Counted from the first letter of the stretch, positions 35,576 to 44,291 are shown. The stretch is DNA of 64,000 nucleotides from Terriglobus albidus (GCF_008000815.1 NZ_CP042806.1:5642001-5706000), one strand, 5' to 3'. The notes: generated from the sequence alone by a model not told the origin. Numbers and translations: made by a program.

Positions 35576-37024
35576 TTACTTTATGTCGGAATCTAAAACG
35601 TTCTGAAGGAGCTTTACTCCAAGCGCGATCTCTCGATGGCTCAGAGCCGCATAACCCATCACGAGTCCCGCGTCACGGTTCGTCTTACGGTGATCATGCG
35701 ATGAATAGAAGGGTGTAATCCCATATAAGCCAAGCCCCGCCTGACCAGCGCGTGCGACGACTTCGCCCTCCTGAGCCGCATCAACTTCCCTGAGCCACAG
35801 AGCAACGTGCAACCCTGCTGCATCGCCCACGACCTCTACCATGTCGCCGAATGCATGATCCAGAGCCGCGAGAAGTCGGGCTCTTCGCTGTGCGTTACTT
35901 CTCCTCGCCCTTCGGATGTGGCGTTCCAGACCGCCACCTTCGATGAACAGTTGCAACGCTCGCTGCTGCAGAAGTGCTGAATGACGATCCGTGAGGCGCT
36001 TGGCGACAGCGAAGACTGGCGTCAGCTCATGCGGAACGACTAGGTAGCCAAGCCGCAGCTCCGGCGAAAGCGTCTTCGACATCGTGCCTAAATAGATGAC
36101 TCGCCCGGCAGTGTCCAGACTGTGCAGCGTTTCCGTTGGCTTGGTATCGTAGCGGAACTCACCATCGTAGTCGTCTTCGACAACATACGCCCCTGTCTGT
36201 GTCGCCCAGTTCAAGAGTTCCTGGCGCCTGCCAATAGGGAGAATCCCACCAAGCGGGTACTGATGCGAAGGCGTAATGTACGCGAGCTTTGCCTGGATTC
36301 CTTTGAGCAAGGACGTCTGCATCCCATCCTGATCGACCGGCAGCGGAAGAATCGTCGCCCCGATTGCTTCGAATCCATTTCGGGCAAGGATATAGCCGGG
36401 GTCTTCGACAACAACCGACTCTCCAGTGTTGAGAAACACGCGTGCGCAAAGATCGATGCCTTGTTGCGATCCGTTCACCACAACGATCTGCTGCTCGTCG
36501 CAACGGATGCCGCGTGAGCGCCACATATATGCCCGGAGTGCCTTTCGCAGTTCCAGTGATCCGAGCGGATCGTCATATTTCAAGGCTCTGGGAGTGATCT
36601 GCAAAGCGCGTGTCATCACCTTGCGCCATGTGGCCGCCGGGAAATCAACGCCCGAAATGTCGCCGGCGCGGAAGTCGGCTTTAAGCCCCTTTAGGCGTTC
36701 GGGCGGCGCGAGCGCTTGCAGGCGTTTGGCAAAATCGGAGAGCTCAGGTGCGATCTTCGACTGTGGCTTTCTGGCTGGTGGCGACGTTTGAAGGCCATGC
36801 CTCACCCAGGGCCGCTTGCCCTGCGATGTCTCAATGTATCCCTCGGCGGCAAGTTGTTCGAACGCTACGGTTACCGTGGACCGCGAGACCCCGAGCTCTT
36901 CCGCAAGTGCCCGCGAAGCAGGCAAATTGGCACCGGGCAGGTAGATTCCCGATGCTATCTGGCTCTTGATCGAGTCGCAGATCCTGCTGCTCATGGTGAT
37001 CGAGCGCTTCGCGATCCTGGTCAA
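35576..37024 (-). CDS. MocR/PdxR-type GntR regulator with aminotransferase domain
   Basis: 482 residues. N-terminal GntR winged HTH (ICDSIKSQIASGIYLPGANLPASRALAEELGVSRSTVTVAFEQLAAEGYIETSQGKRPWV), a linker, then a fold-type I PLP domain with the PLP Lys in YLGTMSKTLSPELRLGY and VEDDYDGEFRYD. Such proteins sense PLP or PLP-amino-acid adducts and often control vitamin B6 or amine genes. The frame begins at a TTG (37024) with AAAGGAG 8 bases upstream; ATG 36994 is an alternative. Divergent from the CxxCH toroid protein, which is the likely target. Confidence 0.92.
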   Translation of the reverse strand: MTRIAKRSITMSSRICDSIKSQIASGIYLPGANLPASRALAEELGVSRSTVTVAFEQLAAEGYIETSQGKRPWVRHGLQTSPPARKPQSKIAPELSDFAKRLQALAPPERLKGLKADFRAGDISGVDFPAATWRKVMTRALQITPRALKYDDPLGSLELRKALRAYMWRSRGIRCDEQQIVVVNGSQQGIDLCARVFLNTGESVVVEDPGYILARNGFEAIGATILPLPVDQDGMQTSLLKGIQAKLAYITPSHQYPLGGILPIGRRQELLNWATQTGAYVVEDDYDGEFRYDTKPTETLHSLDTAGRVIYLGTMSKTLSPELRLGYLVVPHELTPVFAVAKRLTDRHSALLQQRALQLFIEGGGLERHIRRARRSNAQRRARLLAALDHAFGDMVEVVGDAAGLHVALWLREVDAAQEGEVVARAGQAGLGLYGITPFYSSHDHRKTNRDAGLVMGYAALSHREIALGVKLLQNVLDSDIK

Positions 37025-37071
37025 CTTGACTGCTCCTTTTATTCAAAAGTGGCCCTTCCAGACAGGCAGGT

Positions 37072-37081
37072 CTATCGATAG
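37072..37081. promoter_or_regulatory. Short palindrome in the MocR/toroid divergent promoter
   Basis: CTATCGATAG, perfect 10-base palindrome midway between the two divergent starts; candidate regulator contact. Confidence 0.3.
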
Positions 37082-37116
37082 CCTAAATGCAACACCATAT
37101 TTCGCGAGGGGAAACC

Positions 37117-38235
37117 ATGCGCATTCGCTGTCTCCGTCTGATCGTTCCGGCACTGTTCGCCGTCACTCTCGCCCACGCTGAAGGCGCGAAGGACGCGAAA
37201 GACATCACGCCCACAGACTGGAACCGTTTTACGGCGGCGCAGTATCTCGACGCCCGTGAGCAGTGGTGGATGGATTGGCCCAAGGCGCAGCGAGATCATG
37301 GAACAGCTTGTGTCTCCTGCCACACGGCACTCCCGTATGCGATTGGACGTGCTGCCTTGCACGCCTCGTCAGAGCCAGCGCCTCTTTCTCCGCAGGAACA
37401 GAAGATGCTTGGGTTTGTAGTCAAGCGCGTCACGCTTTGGCAAGAAGTAAAGCCGTTTTATCTCACCGAAGAACGCGGGCCTCGTAAGAGCGAGGAGTCA
37501 CGGGGCAGCGAAGCTGTGCTGAACGCCCTGATCCTGACACGATATGACGAGCCGACTGGACAACTTCGTCAGATCACGAAGGACGCGCTGAAGAACATGT
37601 CGGCGCTCCAGATTAAGACCGGTGACGAGGCTGGATCGTGGGAGTGGATCAACTTCAAGGGCGCGCCATGGGAATCCGACGAATCCCACTATTGGGGGGC
37701 GACACTAGGTGCGGTGACGTATAGTTCGGCTCCGGCGAGCTATCGGAATCAGCCGGATGTGAAGGCGAATATCGCGCTCCTTCGCGAGTATCTGGCGAAG
37801 GAATATGACAAGCAGCCGTTGATGAACCGGGTGAGTGCTCTGTGGGCCTCAGCAAAGATCCCCGGACTGCTGACGACGCGACAACGCGAAGCCTTGATGA
37901 AGGACATTGCATCGCATCAGCAGGCCGATGGAGGCTGGGGCACCGCAACCCTGGGGTCCTGGAAGAGAAAAGATGGTACTGAGCTCGACATGGCAAGTGA
38001 CGGATATGCGACGGCGCTGGTGGTGTATTCCATGTACGAGGCGGGAGTTCCCGCGGGCAATAAGCTGATCCAGGCGGGCCGTAAGTGGCTTGTGGCAAAC
38101 CAGGCTGCAGATGGCCACTGGAACGCCACCTCCGTAAATAAACAGCGAGAGGCAACCGCTGATCCTGCGAAGTTTATGAGCGATGCGGCTACGGCTTACG
38201 CCACGCTGGCTTTGACTGCGATTCCAGCCCGGTAA
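37117..38235 (+). CDS. Secreted alpha/alpha-toroid (squalene-cyclase-like) protein with one c-type heme motif
   Basis: 372 residues with a signal peptide (about 1-20, ending TLAHA). A single CxxCH (CVSCHTALPY) near residue 65 implies covalent heme or a cytochrome-like site after export. The rest reads as a terpenoid-cyclase-like toroid: repeated helices with QQADGGWGTATLGSWKRKDG, ASDGYATALVVYSMYEAG and NQAADGHWNATSVN, i.e. QW-type repeats. The DXDD acid of squalene-hopene cyclases is not seen, so cyclase activity is doubtful. ATG 37117 is preferred because it begins a proper signal peptide and follows GAGGGGAAA. Divergent from a MocR regulator. No precise function is known to me. Confidence 0.78.
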   Translation: MRIRCLRLIVPALFAVTLAHAEGAKDAKDITPTDWNRFTAAQYLDAREQWWMDWPKAQRDHGTACVSCHTALPYAIGRAALHASSEPAPLSPQEQKMLGFVVKRVTLWQEVKPFYLTEERGPRKSEESRGSEAVLNALILTRYDEPTGQLRQITKDALKNMSALQIKTGDEAGSWEWINFKGAPWESDESHYWGATLGAVTYSSAPASYRNQPDVKANIALLREYLAKEYDKQPLMNRVSALWASAKIPGLLTTRQREALMKDIASHQQADGGWGTATLGSWKRKDGTELDMASDGYATALVVYSMYEAGVPAGNKLIQAGRKWLVANQAADGHWNATSVNKQREATADPAKFMSDAATAYATLALTAIPAR

Positions 38236-38284
38236 TCCTCTTACGATTCAATCCACCCGAGGCAGTTACGCCTCAGAAAGCGAG

Positions 38285-38859
38285 ATGAAGATGCAAGTAG
38301 CGATCCTTACCTTTGATGGTTTCAACGAATTGGACTCCTTCATTGCCGCCGGCATTCTCAACCGCATAAAGCCGAAGGGCTGGAACGCTTACATTACCTG
38401 TCCCTCGGAGACAGTGACATCCATGAACGGTGTCACAATTCACGCGGAAAAGCCGCTTGAGTTCGCAGCGCAGGCGGATGCAGTTATTGTGGGTAGCGGA
38501 ATCAAGACGCGGGAGATTGCGAAAGACGCTGACTTGCTGGGTCGCCTCAACCTCGATCCAAGCCGTCAGTTGATTGGTGCTCAGTGTTCCGGCACGTTAT
38601 TGCTGTCGAAGATGGGGCTACTGGGTGATTGTCCGGCTTGCACGGACCTTACGACGAAGCCTTGGGTGATTGAAGCTCGCAGTATCTGGCAGCCTGGATC
38701 CTTCTCCGTGGCGCTTCGCGCGAGGATGCCGAAGCCGCCCTGCACTACGTCGCGCCAGTCGGGCAGAAATCCGAATACATTGAGCGCGCATTGCAGAGCG
38801 TAGTGCCGTACTGCGAATCGGTCGAACAGATAGCTGCCGCACAACTCGCGACGATCTAG
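38285..38859 (+). pseudogene. DJ-1/PfpI family gene with internal deletion and frameshift
   Basis: The first about 130 codons read as a normal DJ-1/PfpI protein: QVAILTFDGFNELDSFIAAGILNR, DAVIVGSGIKTREIA, the nucleophile elbow LIGAQCSGTLLLSKMGLL, then LTTKPWVIEA. At about 38677 the frame is lost. In another frame the family C-terminus follows (QYLAAWILLRGASREDAEA, then LHYVAPVGQKSEYIERAL, then a TAG at 38857). The stretch of about 25 residues normally between these blocks, including the GN-ATAGGCLAS segment, is absent. So a deletion not divisible by three has removed part of the gene. The conserved Cys remains but the fold would be broken. Confidence 0.82.
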
Positions 38860-38880
38860 ATAACAGTTACAGAGTCACTA

Positions 38881-38912
38881 GCAGAAAGACTCCGCAAACG
38901 GAGTCTTTCTGC
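38881..38912. terminator. Perfect 14-bp stem-loop before the PaiB-like gene
   Basis: GCAGAAAGACTCCG, loop CAAA, and the exact complement. It ends 4 bases before the GGAG ribosome site of the next gene and has no T-run. It could end transcripts of the PfpI pseudogene or expose/mask the ribosome site. Confidence 0.55.
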
Positions 38913-38926
38913 GTTTGGAGCAACGA

Positions 38927-39556
38927 ATGTACACCCCCGAAATATTTGCAGAGCACGATCGCAAACAGATTGCCTCACTCATTCGCAGCGTGGGCCTTGC
39001 AACGCTTGTCACCTACTCAGCAGACGGCCTGATGGCGACGCCGCTGCCGCTCGTCTTTGCCGAAGATGAAGCAGAGCACGGCGTCCTGCATGGGCACATT
39101 GCGCGCGCAAACCCTCAGTGGCAGCAGGATGCTGTCGGCGATGCTTTGGTGATCTTTCAGGGCCCCGACGCGTATGTCCACCCGGGGTGGTATCCAACGA
39201 AGGCAGAGCATGGGCGCGTTGTGCCCACATGGAATTACGTCGCGGTACACGCATATGGGGCAGTCGAGTTCTACGATGACCCGAATCGCCTGCTCGAAGG
39301 CCTCTCTGCGCTTACGAAACGGTTCGAAGCTGGACGACAGGATCAATGGTCAGTTCAGGATGCACCGCGCGACTACATCGAAGCACAGCTTCGGGGAATC
39401 ATCGGGGTGCGCATTCCGATCCGCCGCATCGATGCTAAGCAGAAGCTTAGCCAGAACCAACCGAGCAGAAATCGGGCAGGCGTCAAGGCGGGGCTCAGCG
39501 CAAGTAGCCGTCACAAAGACCGCATTATTGCGGAGAAAATTTCACAGGAGCTTTAG
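38927..39556 (+). CDS. FMN-binding negative transcriptional regulator (PaiB-like)
   Basis: 209 residues, split-barrel flavin-binding fold of the PaiB type: YTPEIFAEHDRKQIASLIRSVGLATLVTYSADGLMATPLPLVF, HGHIARANPQW, VIFQGPDAYVHPGWYPTKAEHGRVVPTWNY and LRGIIGVRIPIRRIDAKQKLSQNQ. Bacillus PaiB relatives repress sporulation and protease genes; in other bacteria the role is unproven and may be heme or flavin related. ATG 38927 has GGAG 6 bases upstream. Confidence 0.9.
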   Translation: MYTPEIFAEHDRKQIASLIRSVGLATLVTYSADGLMATPLPLVFAEDEAEHGVLHGHIARANPQWQQDAVGDALVIFQGPDAYVHPGWYPTKAEHGRVVPTWNYVAVHAYGAVEFYDDPNRLLEGLSALTKRFEAGRQDQWSVQDAPRDYIEAQLRGIIGVRIPIRRIDAKQKLSQNQPSRNRAGVKAGLSASSRHKDRIIAEKISQEL

Positions 39557-39785
39557 ATAACTCTAGGAGCGGATGGGTAACCATAAACGTACTTGTCGTC
39601 CGCTGACGGATTACTTCCGACATGCCGACTTCTCATTACCGAGTCGGACCGCTGCCTCGAGTGTCGAGCGTTACACTCCTGAGACCATGGTGCGTCTTGC
39701 TCGTTTGCTGCTGCTCACGGCGTGTCTTTTATCCGGATTTGAGCGCTGCTCGACAATGCCGATTGCTTTCCTGTTCAAACCTAAG

Positions 39786-41360
39786 CTATTGGTTTTCTCT
39801 CGGATTCAGTAGCTTATTCAGATACAGCAACGTTTGCGAATCGTTAGGCTTGAGCTGCAACACCTTTTTATAGAAGACGAGTGCTTCTTGGTCCTGTCCC
39901 CGCGCCTGAAACATCACACCCAAATTAAAATAGGCGGCGACATCATTGGGGTCAATTGCAATGGCTCGTTTATACATGGCGATGGCTTCATCGAGACGTC
40001 CTTCTTGGATGTAAAGCGCCTCCAAATCAACGTAAGCCTGGGCATTCTTCGGAGCCAGCACGATCACGCGCTTGTATGCTTTCTCCGCTTCCGCCTGACG
40101 ACCCGCCAGGTACAGTGCCGCTCCAAAGTTCAGATTCGTCAATGCACTTTTGGGAGTAGCCTCAAGCGAATGACCATAGAGTGTGAGGGCGCTCTGCCAG
40201 TCCTTCACTCTCCCCATCAATCTCCATGCTCCCCAGCCCATCCAAATGACAAGACACGTAAAAACAATCTGTCGTGCAGCGGGGCGCACGACAGCGACTG
40301 CCCCTGTGAGTCCAACTGCGAAGCCAATCGAGGCGAAATAAACATAGCGCTCCGCCATGCCTTGATAGATATAGACAAATCCGTAATACGGTAAAAGCGT
40401 AACAAGGACCACGGCCACCCCTGCGGTGAGCGCGGGAATCCGCTGCCGCAAAAGGACCACGCCGGTAATCAGAAAGATCAGAGCCGCCCATGCGAGAATA
40501 GCTCCGCTCGTCAATGCTGTTCCAGGAACACTCGTGGAGCGTTCGACACTCATGTGTACGGGCAATACGATTAATTGGAGATACCGCCAAAATACTTCAG
40601 CAACATTCCAAAAGTGATGCGGCCCTTTACCGGCACGGGTACCCACTGCCCAACGACAGGCAAAATAGGATGTAGCCGCCAACAGCCCAGCCCCTGCAAG
40701 CGAACCCCAGCGATGCCAAGGCCGTTTCTCGTCCAGCAGAACATATCCCAAAGCAACGAGCACCACTAGCAGAAGGCCCTCTTCATGAGAGAAATCCGCC
40801 AGTAAAGCTGCAATCGTAAAAGCCACCAGCCATCCCCATCCGCCGGATCGCACAAACCTTAGCCCCAGCACAAGAGCGGAGAGAAGAAACACCATGCACA
40901 GCGGATACGACTGCCCGCTCACCCACGCCACCGCTTCACTGTTGATGGGCATTCCAAGCCAAATCAAACTCGCCATCGCAGCAAACATTGAGCGCATTCT
41001 CAGTCGGCGCAGCAACTCAAAAAGCAGCACACCATTTATCCAATGAAGCAGTAGCCCAATAAAGTGGAATCCGCCCGGCTGGTCTCCGAACAGGTGTCTT
41101 TCCATGGTCAGCAGGATCATGAACATTGGACGATACGTTGCTTCTCCCTTGATCGACAGTCCCACACCAAGCGGCAACGGGCTCAGCAGATACTTCACCC
41201 AAACCTCATGCCATGACTGAAGAATGGAACTGTTCGCGATCAAGCTTAAGTCGTCATCCAGGAACGGTGCATCAATAACCCCCGAGTAAAGAAGGCCCAC
41301 CCACGCCATCGCGACAAAACAAAAGCTAAACAGTGGATGCTTGGTTACCCATTTGCGCAT
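39786..41360 (-). CDS. Multi-span GT-C-like membrane protein with C-terminal TPR repeats
   Basis: 524 residues. About ten hydrophobic segments occupy residues 8-365. The first extracytoplasmic loop carries DAPFLDDD, the acidic motif placed as in GT-C glycosyltransferases (compare TMTC O-mannosyltransferases). LHWINGVLLFELLRRL and VAWVSGQSYPLCMVFLLSALVLGLRF are typical of this group. Residues about 390-515 hold four tetratricopeptide repeats (NLNFGAALYLAGRQAEAEKAYKRVIVLAPKN, AYVDLEALYIQEGRLDEAIAMYKRAIAIDPND and others). A lipid-linked sugar transferase to proteins is possible but not proven. AAGGG precedes the ATG. Stands alone. Confidence 0.78.
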   Translation of the reverse strand: MRKWVTKHPLFSFCFVAMAWVGLLYSGVIDAPFLDDDLSLIANSSILQSWHEVWVKYLLSPLPLGVGLSIKGEATYRPMFMILLTMERHLFGDQPGGFHFIGLLLHWINGVLLFELLRRLRMRSMFAAMASLIWLGMPINSEAVAWVSGQSYPLCMVFLLSALVLGLRFVRSGGWGWLVAFTIAALLADFSHEEGLLLVVLVALGYVLLDEKRPWHRWGSLAGAGLLAATSYFACRWAVGTRAGKGPHHFWNVAEVFWRYLQLIVLPVHMSVERSTSVPGTALTSGAILAWAALIFLITGVVLLRQRIPALTAGVAVVLVTLLPYYGFVYIYQGMAERYVYFASIGFAVGLTGAVAVVRPAARQIVFTCLVIWMGWGAWRLMGRVKDWQSALTLYGHSLEATPKSALTNLNFGAALYLAGRQAEAEKAYKRVIVLAPKNAQAYVDLEALYIQEGRLDEAIAMYKRAIAIDPNDVAAYFNLGVMFQARGQDQEALVFYKKVLQLKPNDSQTLLYLNKLLNPRENQ

Positions 41361-41677
41361 GACTTCTTTTCCCTTTTATCTTCTATGAGGTCGAGTTGCG
41401 TAATCCCCTGCTTCACTTTTGACGAATGCCGAAGCGACTCGCTCATACAAAGATGAATCGAAGTCTTTTCCCCATCTGCCCTTGACCGAGCGTTTTTACT
41501 CGCATCGAAAAAGAAGGGCACCTCAGGCGTTTATGAGGTCACAGTTGTGCGAGTTCGCGGCCAGTCAGCGTGGGAAAGTCTATCCGCATAAATCCTCAGA
41601 AACGCGCTTGTCGGAAAATCAATCCAATCACTGGAGAAAGGCTGCCTCATCGTCATTGTTTCCCGATCCAGGCTAGA

Positions 41678-41780
41678 TAGAGCGTTTTCCCTGCCGCCGG
41701 CTATCCCGAAGGGGTTGCAACGGCGTTTTCATTGCAGAAAACGCTCATAGATGTGGAATCCCTACACTACACCTACAAGG
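41678..41780 (-). mobile_element. MITE-like repeat family 1, copy C
   Basis: TAGAGCGTTTTCCCTG at the left, core CAACGGCGTTTTCATTGCAG, and ATAGATGTGGAATCC then ACCTACAAGG at the right. Same orientation as copies B and D. Confidence 0.68.
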
Positions 41781-41849
41781 CACGTGAGCCCATGGCGGTA
41801 TAGTGCTGTGCATTCAATCAGCACTGACGGCGCTGAAGTGGCTTAGAAG

Positions 41850-41932
41850 TTCTGGCAGCAGCGCTCGCAAGTTTTATGCCGGCCTCTCGCGTGGCCACCG
41901 CCAACCCTGTGGATGCGTTGAGAGTCCAGTAA
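41850..41932 (+). pseudogene. 3' remnant of an ADOP permease gene
   Basis: Reads LAAALASFMPASRVATANPVDALRVQ then stop. It is nearly the C-terminus of the intact permease at 35492, and similarity continues past the stop (AAGCCAAAG, then GAGCGTCCGGCC). Only the last about 27 codons survive. Confidence 0.75.
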
Positions 41933-42509
41933 GCCAAAGAGCCATCTTTTCACTCTGCTTGAGCGTCCGGCCGTTCCCATAAGCTGACATTATCAGGATT
42001 ATCGAAACCCTTGCGAAGCAGTTAGGCCTTATCGAGAAATTCGGTTTGGGTTTTTGATAGGAATTTAGGGGTATTCCGAACCCACCCTAGCGTTGCGAGG
42101 GTGGGGCACCCGAGGTCGGGAAACTCCCTTAGGAGCGGGTCCTTCGCTACGCTCAGGATGACAAAGTGGTGATGGATCTAAGCGCTGAAGGCGCGCTCTA
42201 TACCAGCCTGGGGCAACGCCCCAGGTTTCAGTGCCCACAAGATGTTAAAGGGCTGAAGGCCCGCTCTATAACTCCGCAGTGAAGGCGAATTTGTCGATAG
42301 GCCCTAGCGCCCTGAGTCTGACCTTCTTGTCGTAAATGTTGTCATCCCTGAACGTAGTAAAGACCTGCTTTTTCAACGCTTCGGATGGCAAAGCTCTTCA
42401 TGATTTATGTCGCGAACCTTAGACTCGCCACACACAAGGCCGCGCTCTGCTCAAACGACCAGCGTCGAGACACAGGTGCATTTCCAGAAGGAAAAATATC
42501 TTGCATGCG

Positions 42510-42540
42510 GTCGGTATCATCGGCATCTACGGCGTCAAGC
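42510..42540 (+). pseudogene. Short internal ADOP permease fragment
   Basis: ATCATCGGCATCTACGGCGT, identical over about 22 bases to the intact gene near 35158-35180 (coding GIIGIYGV). Too short to be coding here. Confidence 0.45.
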
Positions 42541-42569
42541 CGACGGAGTCCGCTCGCGTTGCATGGTGC

Positions 42570-42584
42570 AGTGTAATTGCACTA
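42570..42584. promoter_or_regulatory. Putative MarR operator 1
   Basis: AGTGTAATTGCACTA, an inverted repeat around AGTG-N6-CACT, 16 bases before the MarR start codon. Its complement differs at only 2 of 15 positions from the site at 43057-43071. Confidence 0.65.
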
Positions 42585-42599
42585 CACTAATCCTGACGA

Positions 42600-43022
42600 A
42601 TGAAGCCGCCGCCTTACGAGCTCTGCTACTGTCACGCTGCAAAGGGGAGTGCCCGTCTGCTCTCTCGGATCTATGACCGCCATCTCTCGTCCGTGGGCAT
42701 CAACATTCAACAATTGACGATCCTCTCGATGATCCTTCACAACCCAGGGATGCTGATGGCAAATCTGGCCGACCAGATGATCATGGAACGCACAACCTTA
42801 GTGCGCGCACTCAAGCCTCTGCAGGAGGCGGGATTCATCGCGAGCGAACTCGCCGGCACGGGACGCACCTTGTCCTTCGGCATAACCCGAACGGGCAAAG
42901 AAAAGGTACTGGCGGCACGTCCGCATTGGCAGGCGGCGCAACACGAGATCGAGACCAAAGTAGGAGTGAAACAGGCAGAGGCGTTACGCGATGCGATGCA
43001 TAATGCTGCATCGTCCGCCTGA
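42600..43022 (+). CDS. MarR family transcriptional regulator
   Basis: 140 residues, winged HTH: CHAAKGSARLLSRIYDRHLSSVGINIQQLTILSMI, ANLADQMIMERTTLVRALKPLQEAGFI and the wing TGRTLSFGITRTGKEKVLAA. A Cys pair near the N-terminus (ELCYCHAAKGSAR) is found in thiol-sensing MarR proteins, so redox sensing is possible (inference). No strong ribosome site, so translation may be nearly leaderless. Followed after 96 bases by an alpha/beta hydrolase whose leader carries the same operator-like sequence. Confidence 0.88.
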   Translation: MKPPPYELCYCHAAKGSARLLSRIYDRHLSSVGINIQQLTILSMILHNPGMLMANLADQMIMERTTLVRALKPLQEAGFIASELAGTGRTLSFGITRTGKEKVLAARPHWQAAQHEIETKVGVKQAEALRDAMHNAASSA

Positions 43023-43056
43023 GCTAAGGGTGGACCTGAAATTTCTTTGAGCCGTA

Positions 43057-43071
43057 TAGTGCAGTTACACA
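43057..43071. promoter_or_regulatory. Putative MarR operator 2
   Basis: TAGTGCAGTTACACA, about 48 bases upstream of the hydrolase start. Matches the complement of operator 1 at 13 of 15 positions. Confidence 0.62.
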
Positions 43072-43118
43072 TCTACTAATTGAAAAGCGGGGACAGCCCT
43101 GCCAGGTAAGGGAGACAT

Positions 43119-44291
43119 ATGGGTTTGACGTCTAGTCGAAAGATCGCGACAGATGCGATCAGGTGGAATCCGTCTAAGTTTGCTCCGTTTGTGTTGATGG
43201 TGCTGAGTACCTGTGGCGTGTTGTCTCAAGCGAAGGCGCAGACGAGCCAAGCGGTCACCGCCAACTCAAATTCGACTGTATCGATGAACGAGCGTCAAGA
43301 GGATGCGCACTACGTCAATTACAAATTTCGTGATGGGCAGTCGCTGTCTGACCTGCGGTTTCATTATCTCGTGCTGGGACACCCGCATAAGGATTCTTCT
43401 GGGAACATCGATAACGCTGTTCTCTTTCTTCACTGGACGAATGCCAGCAGCGAGGCATTGAGCAACGCCGAGTTTAGAAGCGCACTTTTCAGCGCCGGAG
43501 GTCCACTCGACGAAGCCCGTTACTTCGTCATCATCCCAGATGAAGTCGGGCATGGAAGATCGAGCAAACCGAGCGATGGCCTTAAGATGGCGTTCCCCCA
43601 CTACGGCTATAGCGACATGGTCGATCTACAACATAAACTGGTCGTCGAAACCTTAGGGATCCAACATCTCCATGCGGTGATCGGCATGTCTATGGGCTGC
43701 ATGAATGCATGGCAATGGGCCGAATCCTATCCCGACGCGATGGACGGCATCATGCCTATTGCGTGTTTTCCCGCTCCCATCAGTGGCCGCAATCTGCTAT
43801 GGCGCAGAATGCTGGTCAACGACATTCGGTCCGATCCAGGCTGGGAGGACGGCAACTACCAGCATCAACCGCCCTCCGCAGCACGCGGACTCTTGCTTGC
43901 ACGCTTGATGATCGATGGCGTTCCCGCTCTGCAGCAAGAAGTGCGTAGTGCGCAGAGCGCGGATGGGTTCATTCAGGGAGTCAAACGCCAGGCAGCGACC
44001 GTAGATGCCAACGATCTGCTTTACTCCTTCGAGTCGTCGTCAGACTTTGATGCCGAACCTGGCTTGCGACAGATCACGACCAAAGTGTTCGCCCTTAACT
44101 TCGCCGATGACGAGTTCTATCGCGACACTCTGCAAGTTCTGCAACACGACATGGACCAGGTGCATAGTGGAAAGATCGTCATCCGCCCCGTGTCGGCCGG
44201 CTCAACAGGACATTTCACAATGTCTCATCCGAGTCTCTGGAGAGATCAGGTCGCTGCATTTATGCAGTCGCTGAATGTTGTTTCAGAATAG
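43119..44291 (+). CDS. Secreted alpha/beta-fold hydrolase (homoserine-acetyltransferase-like)
   Basis: 390 residues. Signal peptide about 20-41 (FVLMVLSTCGVLSQAKAQ). Alpha/beta hydrolase core resembling the MetX/homoserine O-acetyltransferase branch: NAVLFLHWTNAS, YFVIIPDEVGHGRSSKP, nucleophile Ser near 190 in VIGMSMGCMNAWQWAESYPDAMDG, late Asp in FADDEFYRD and His in STGHFTMSHP. MetX itself is cytosolic, so the signal peptide argues for a different, periplasmic hydrolase. GGGAGACAT immediately precedes the ATG. Likely controlled by the MarR protein just upstream. Confidence 0.87.
   Translation: MGLTSSRKIATDAIRWNPSKFAPFVLMVLSTCGVLSQAKAQTSQAVTANSNSTVSMNERQEDAHYVNYKFRDGQSLSDLRFHYLVLGHPHKDSSGNIDNAVLFLHWTNASSEALSNAEFRSALFSAGGPLDEARYFVIIPDEVGHGRSSKPSDGLKMAFPHYGYSDMVDLQHKLVVETLGIQHLHAVIGMSMGCMNAWQWAESYPDAMDGIMPIACFPAPISGRNLLWRRMLVNDIRSDPGWEDGNYQHQPPSAARGLLLARLMIDGVPALQQEVRSAQSADGFIQGVKRQAATVDANDLLYSFESSSDFDAEPGLRQITTKVFALNFADDEFYRDTLQVLQHDMDQVHSGKIVIRPVSAGSTGHFTMSHPSLWRDQVAAFMQSLNVVSE

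Larger units (their letters stand above)
41361..42599. other. 1.2-kb gene-poor region with repeat and gene fragments
   Basis: Contains MITE-like copy C, a 3' fragment of an ADOP permease (41850-41932), a hairpin CCACCCTAGCG-TTGCGAGGGTGG (about 42082-42104), the string CCTTCGCTACGCTCAGGATG (42140-42159) that is a common dispersed intergenic sequence, GGGGCAACGCCCC and GGGCTGAAGGCCCGC palindromes (42210-42265), and a second short ADOP match near 42510-42540. No intact gene. Confidence 0.55.

Noticed and set aside
42140-42159. CCTTCGCTACGCTCAGGATG as a possible regulatory site
   Set aside because: This word is a common dispersed intergenic sequence in soil bacteria and there is no gene start close by.
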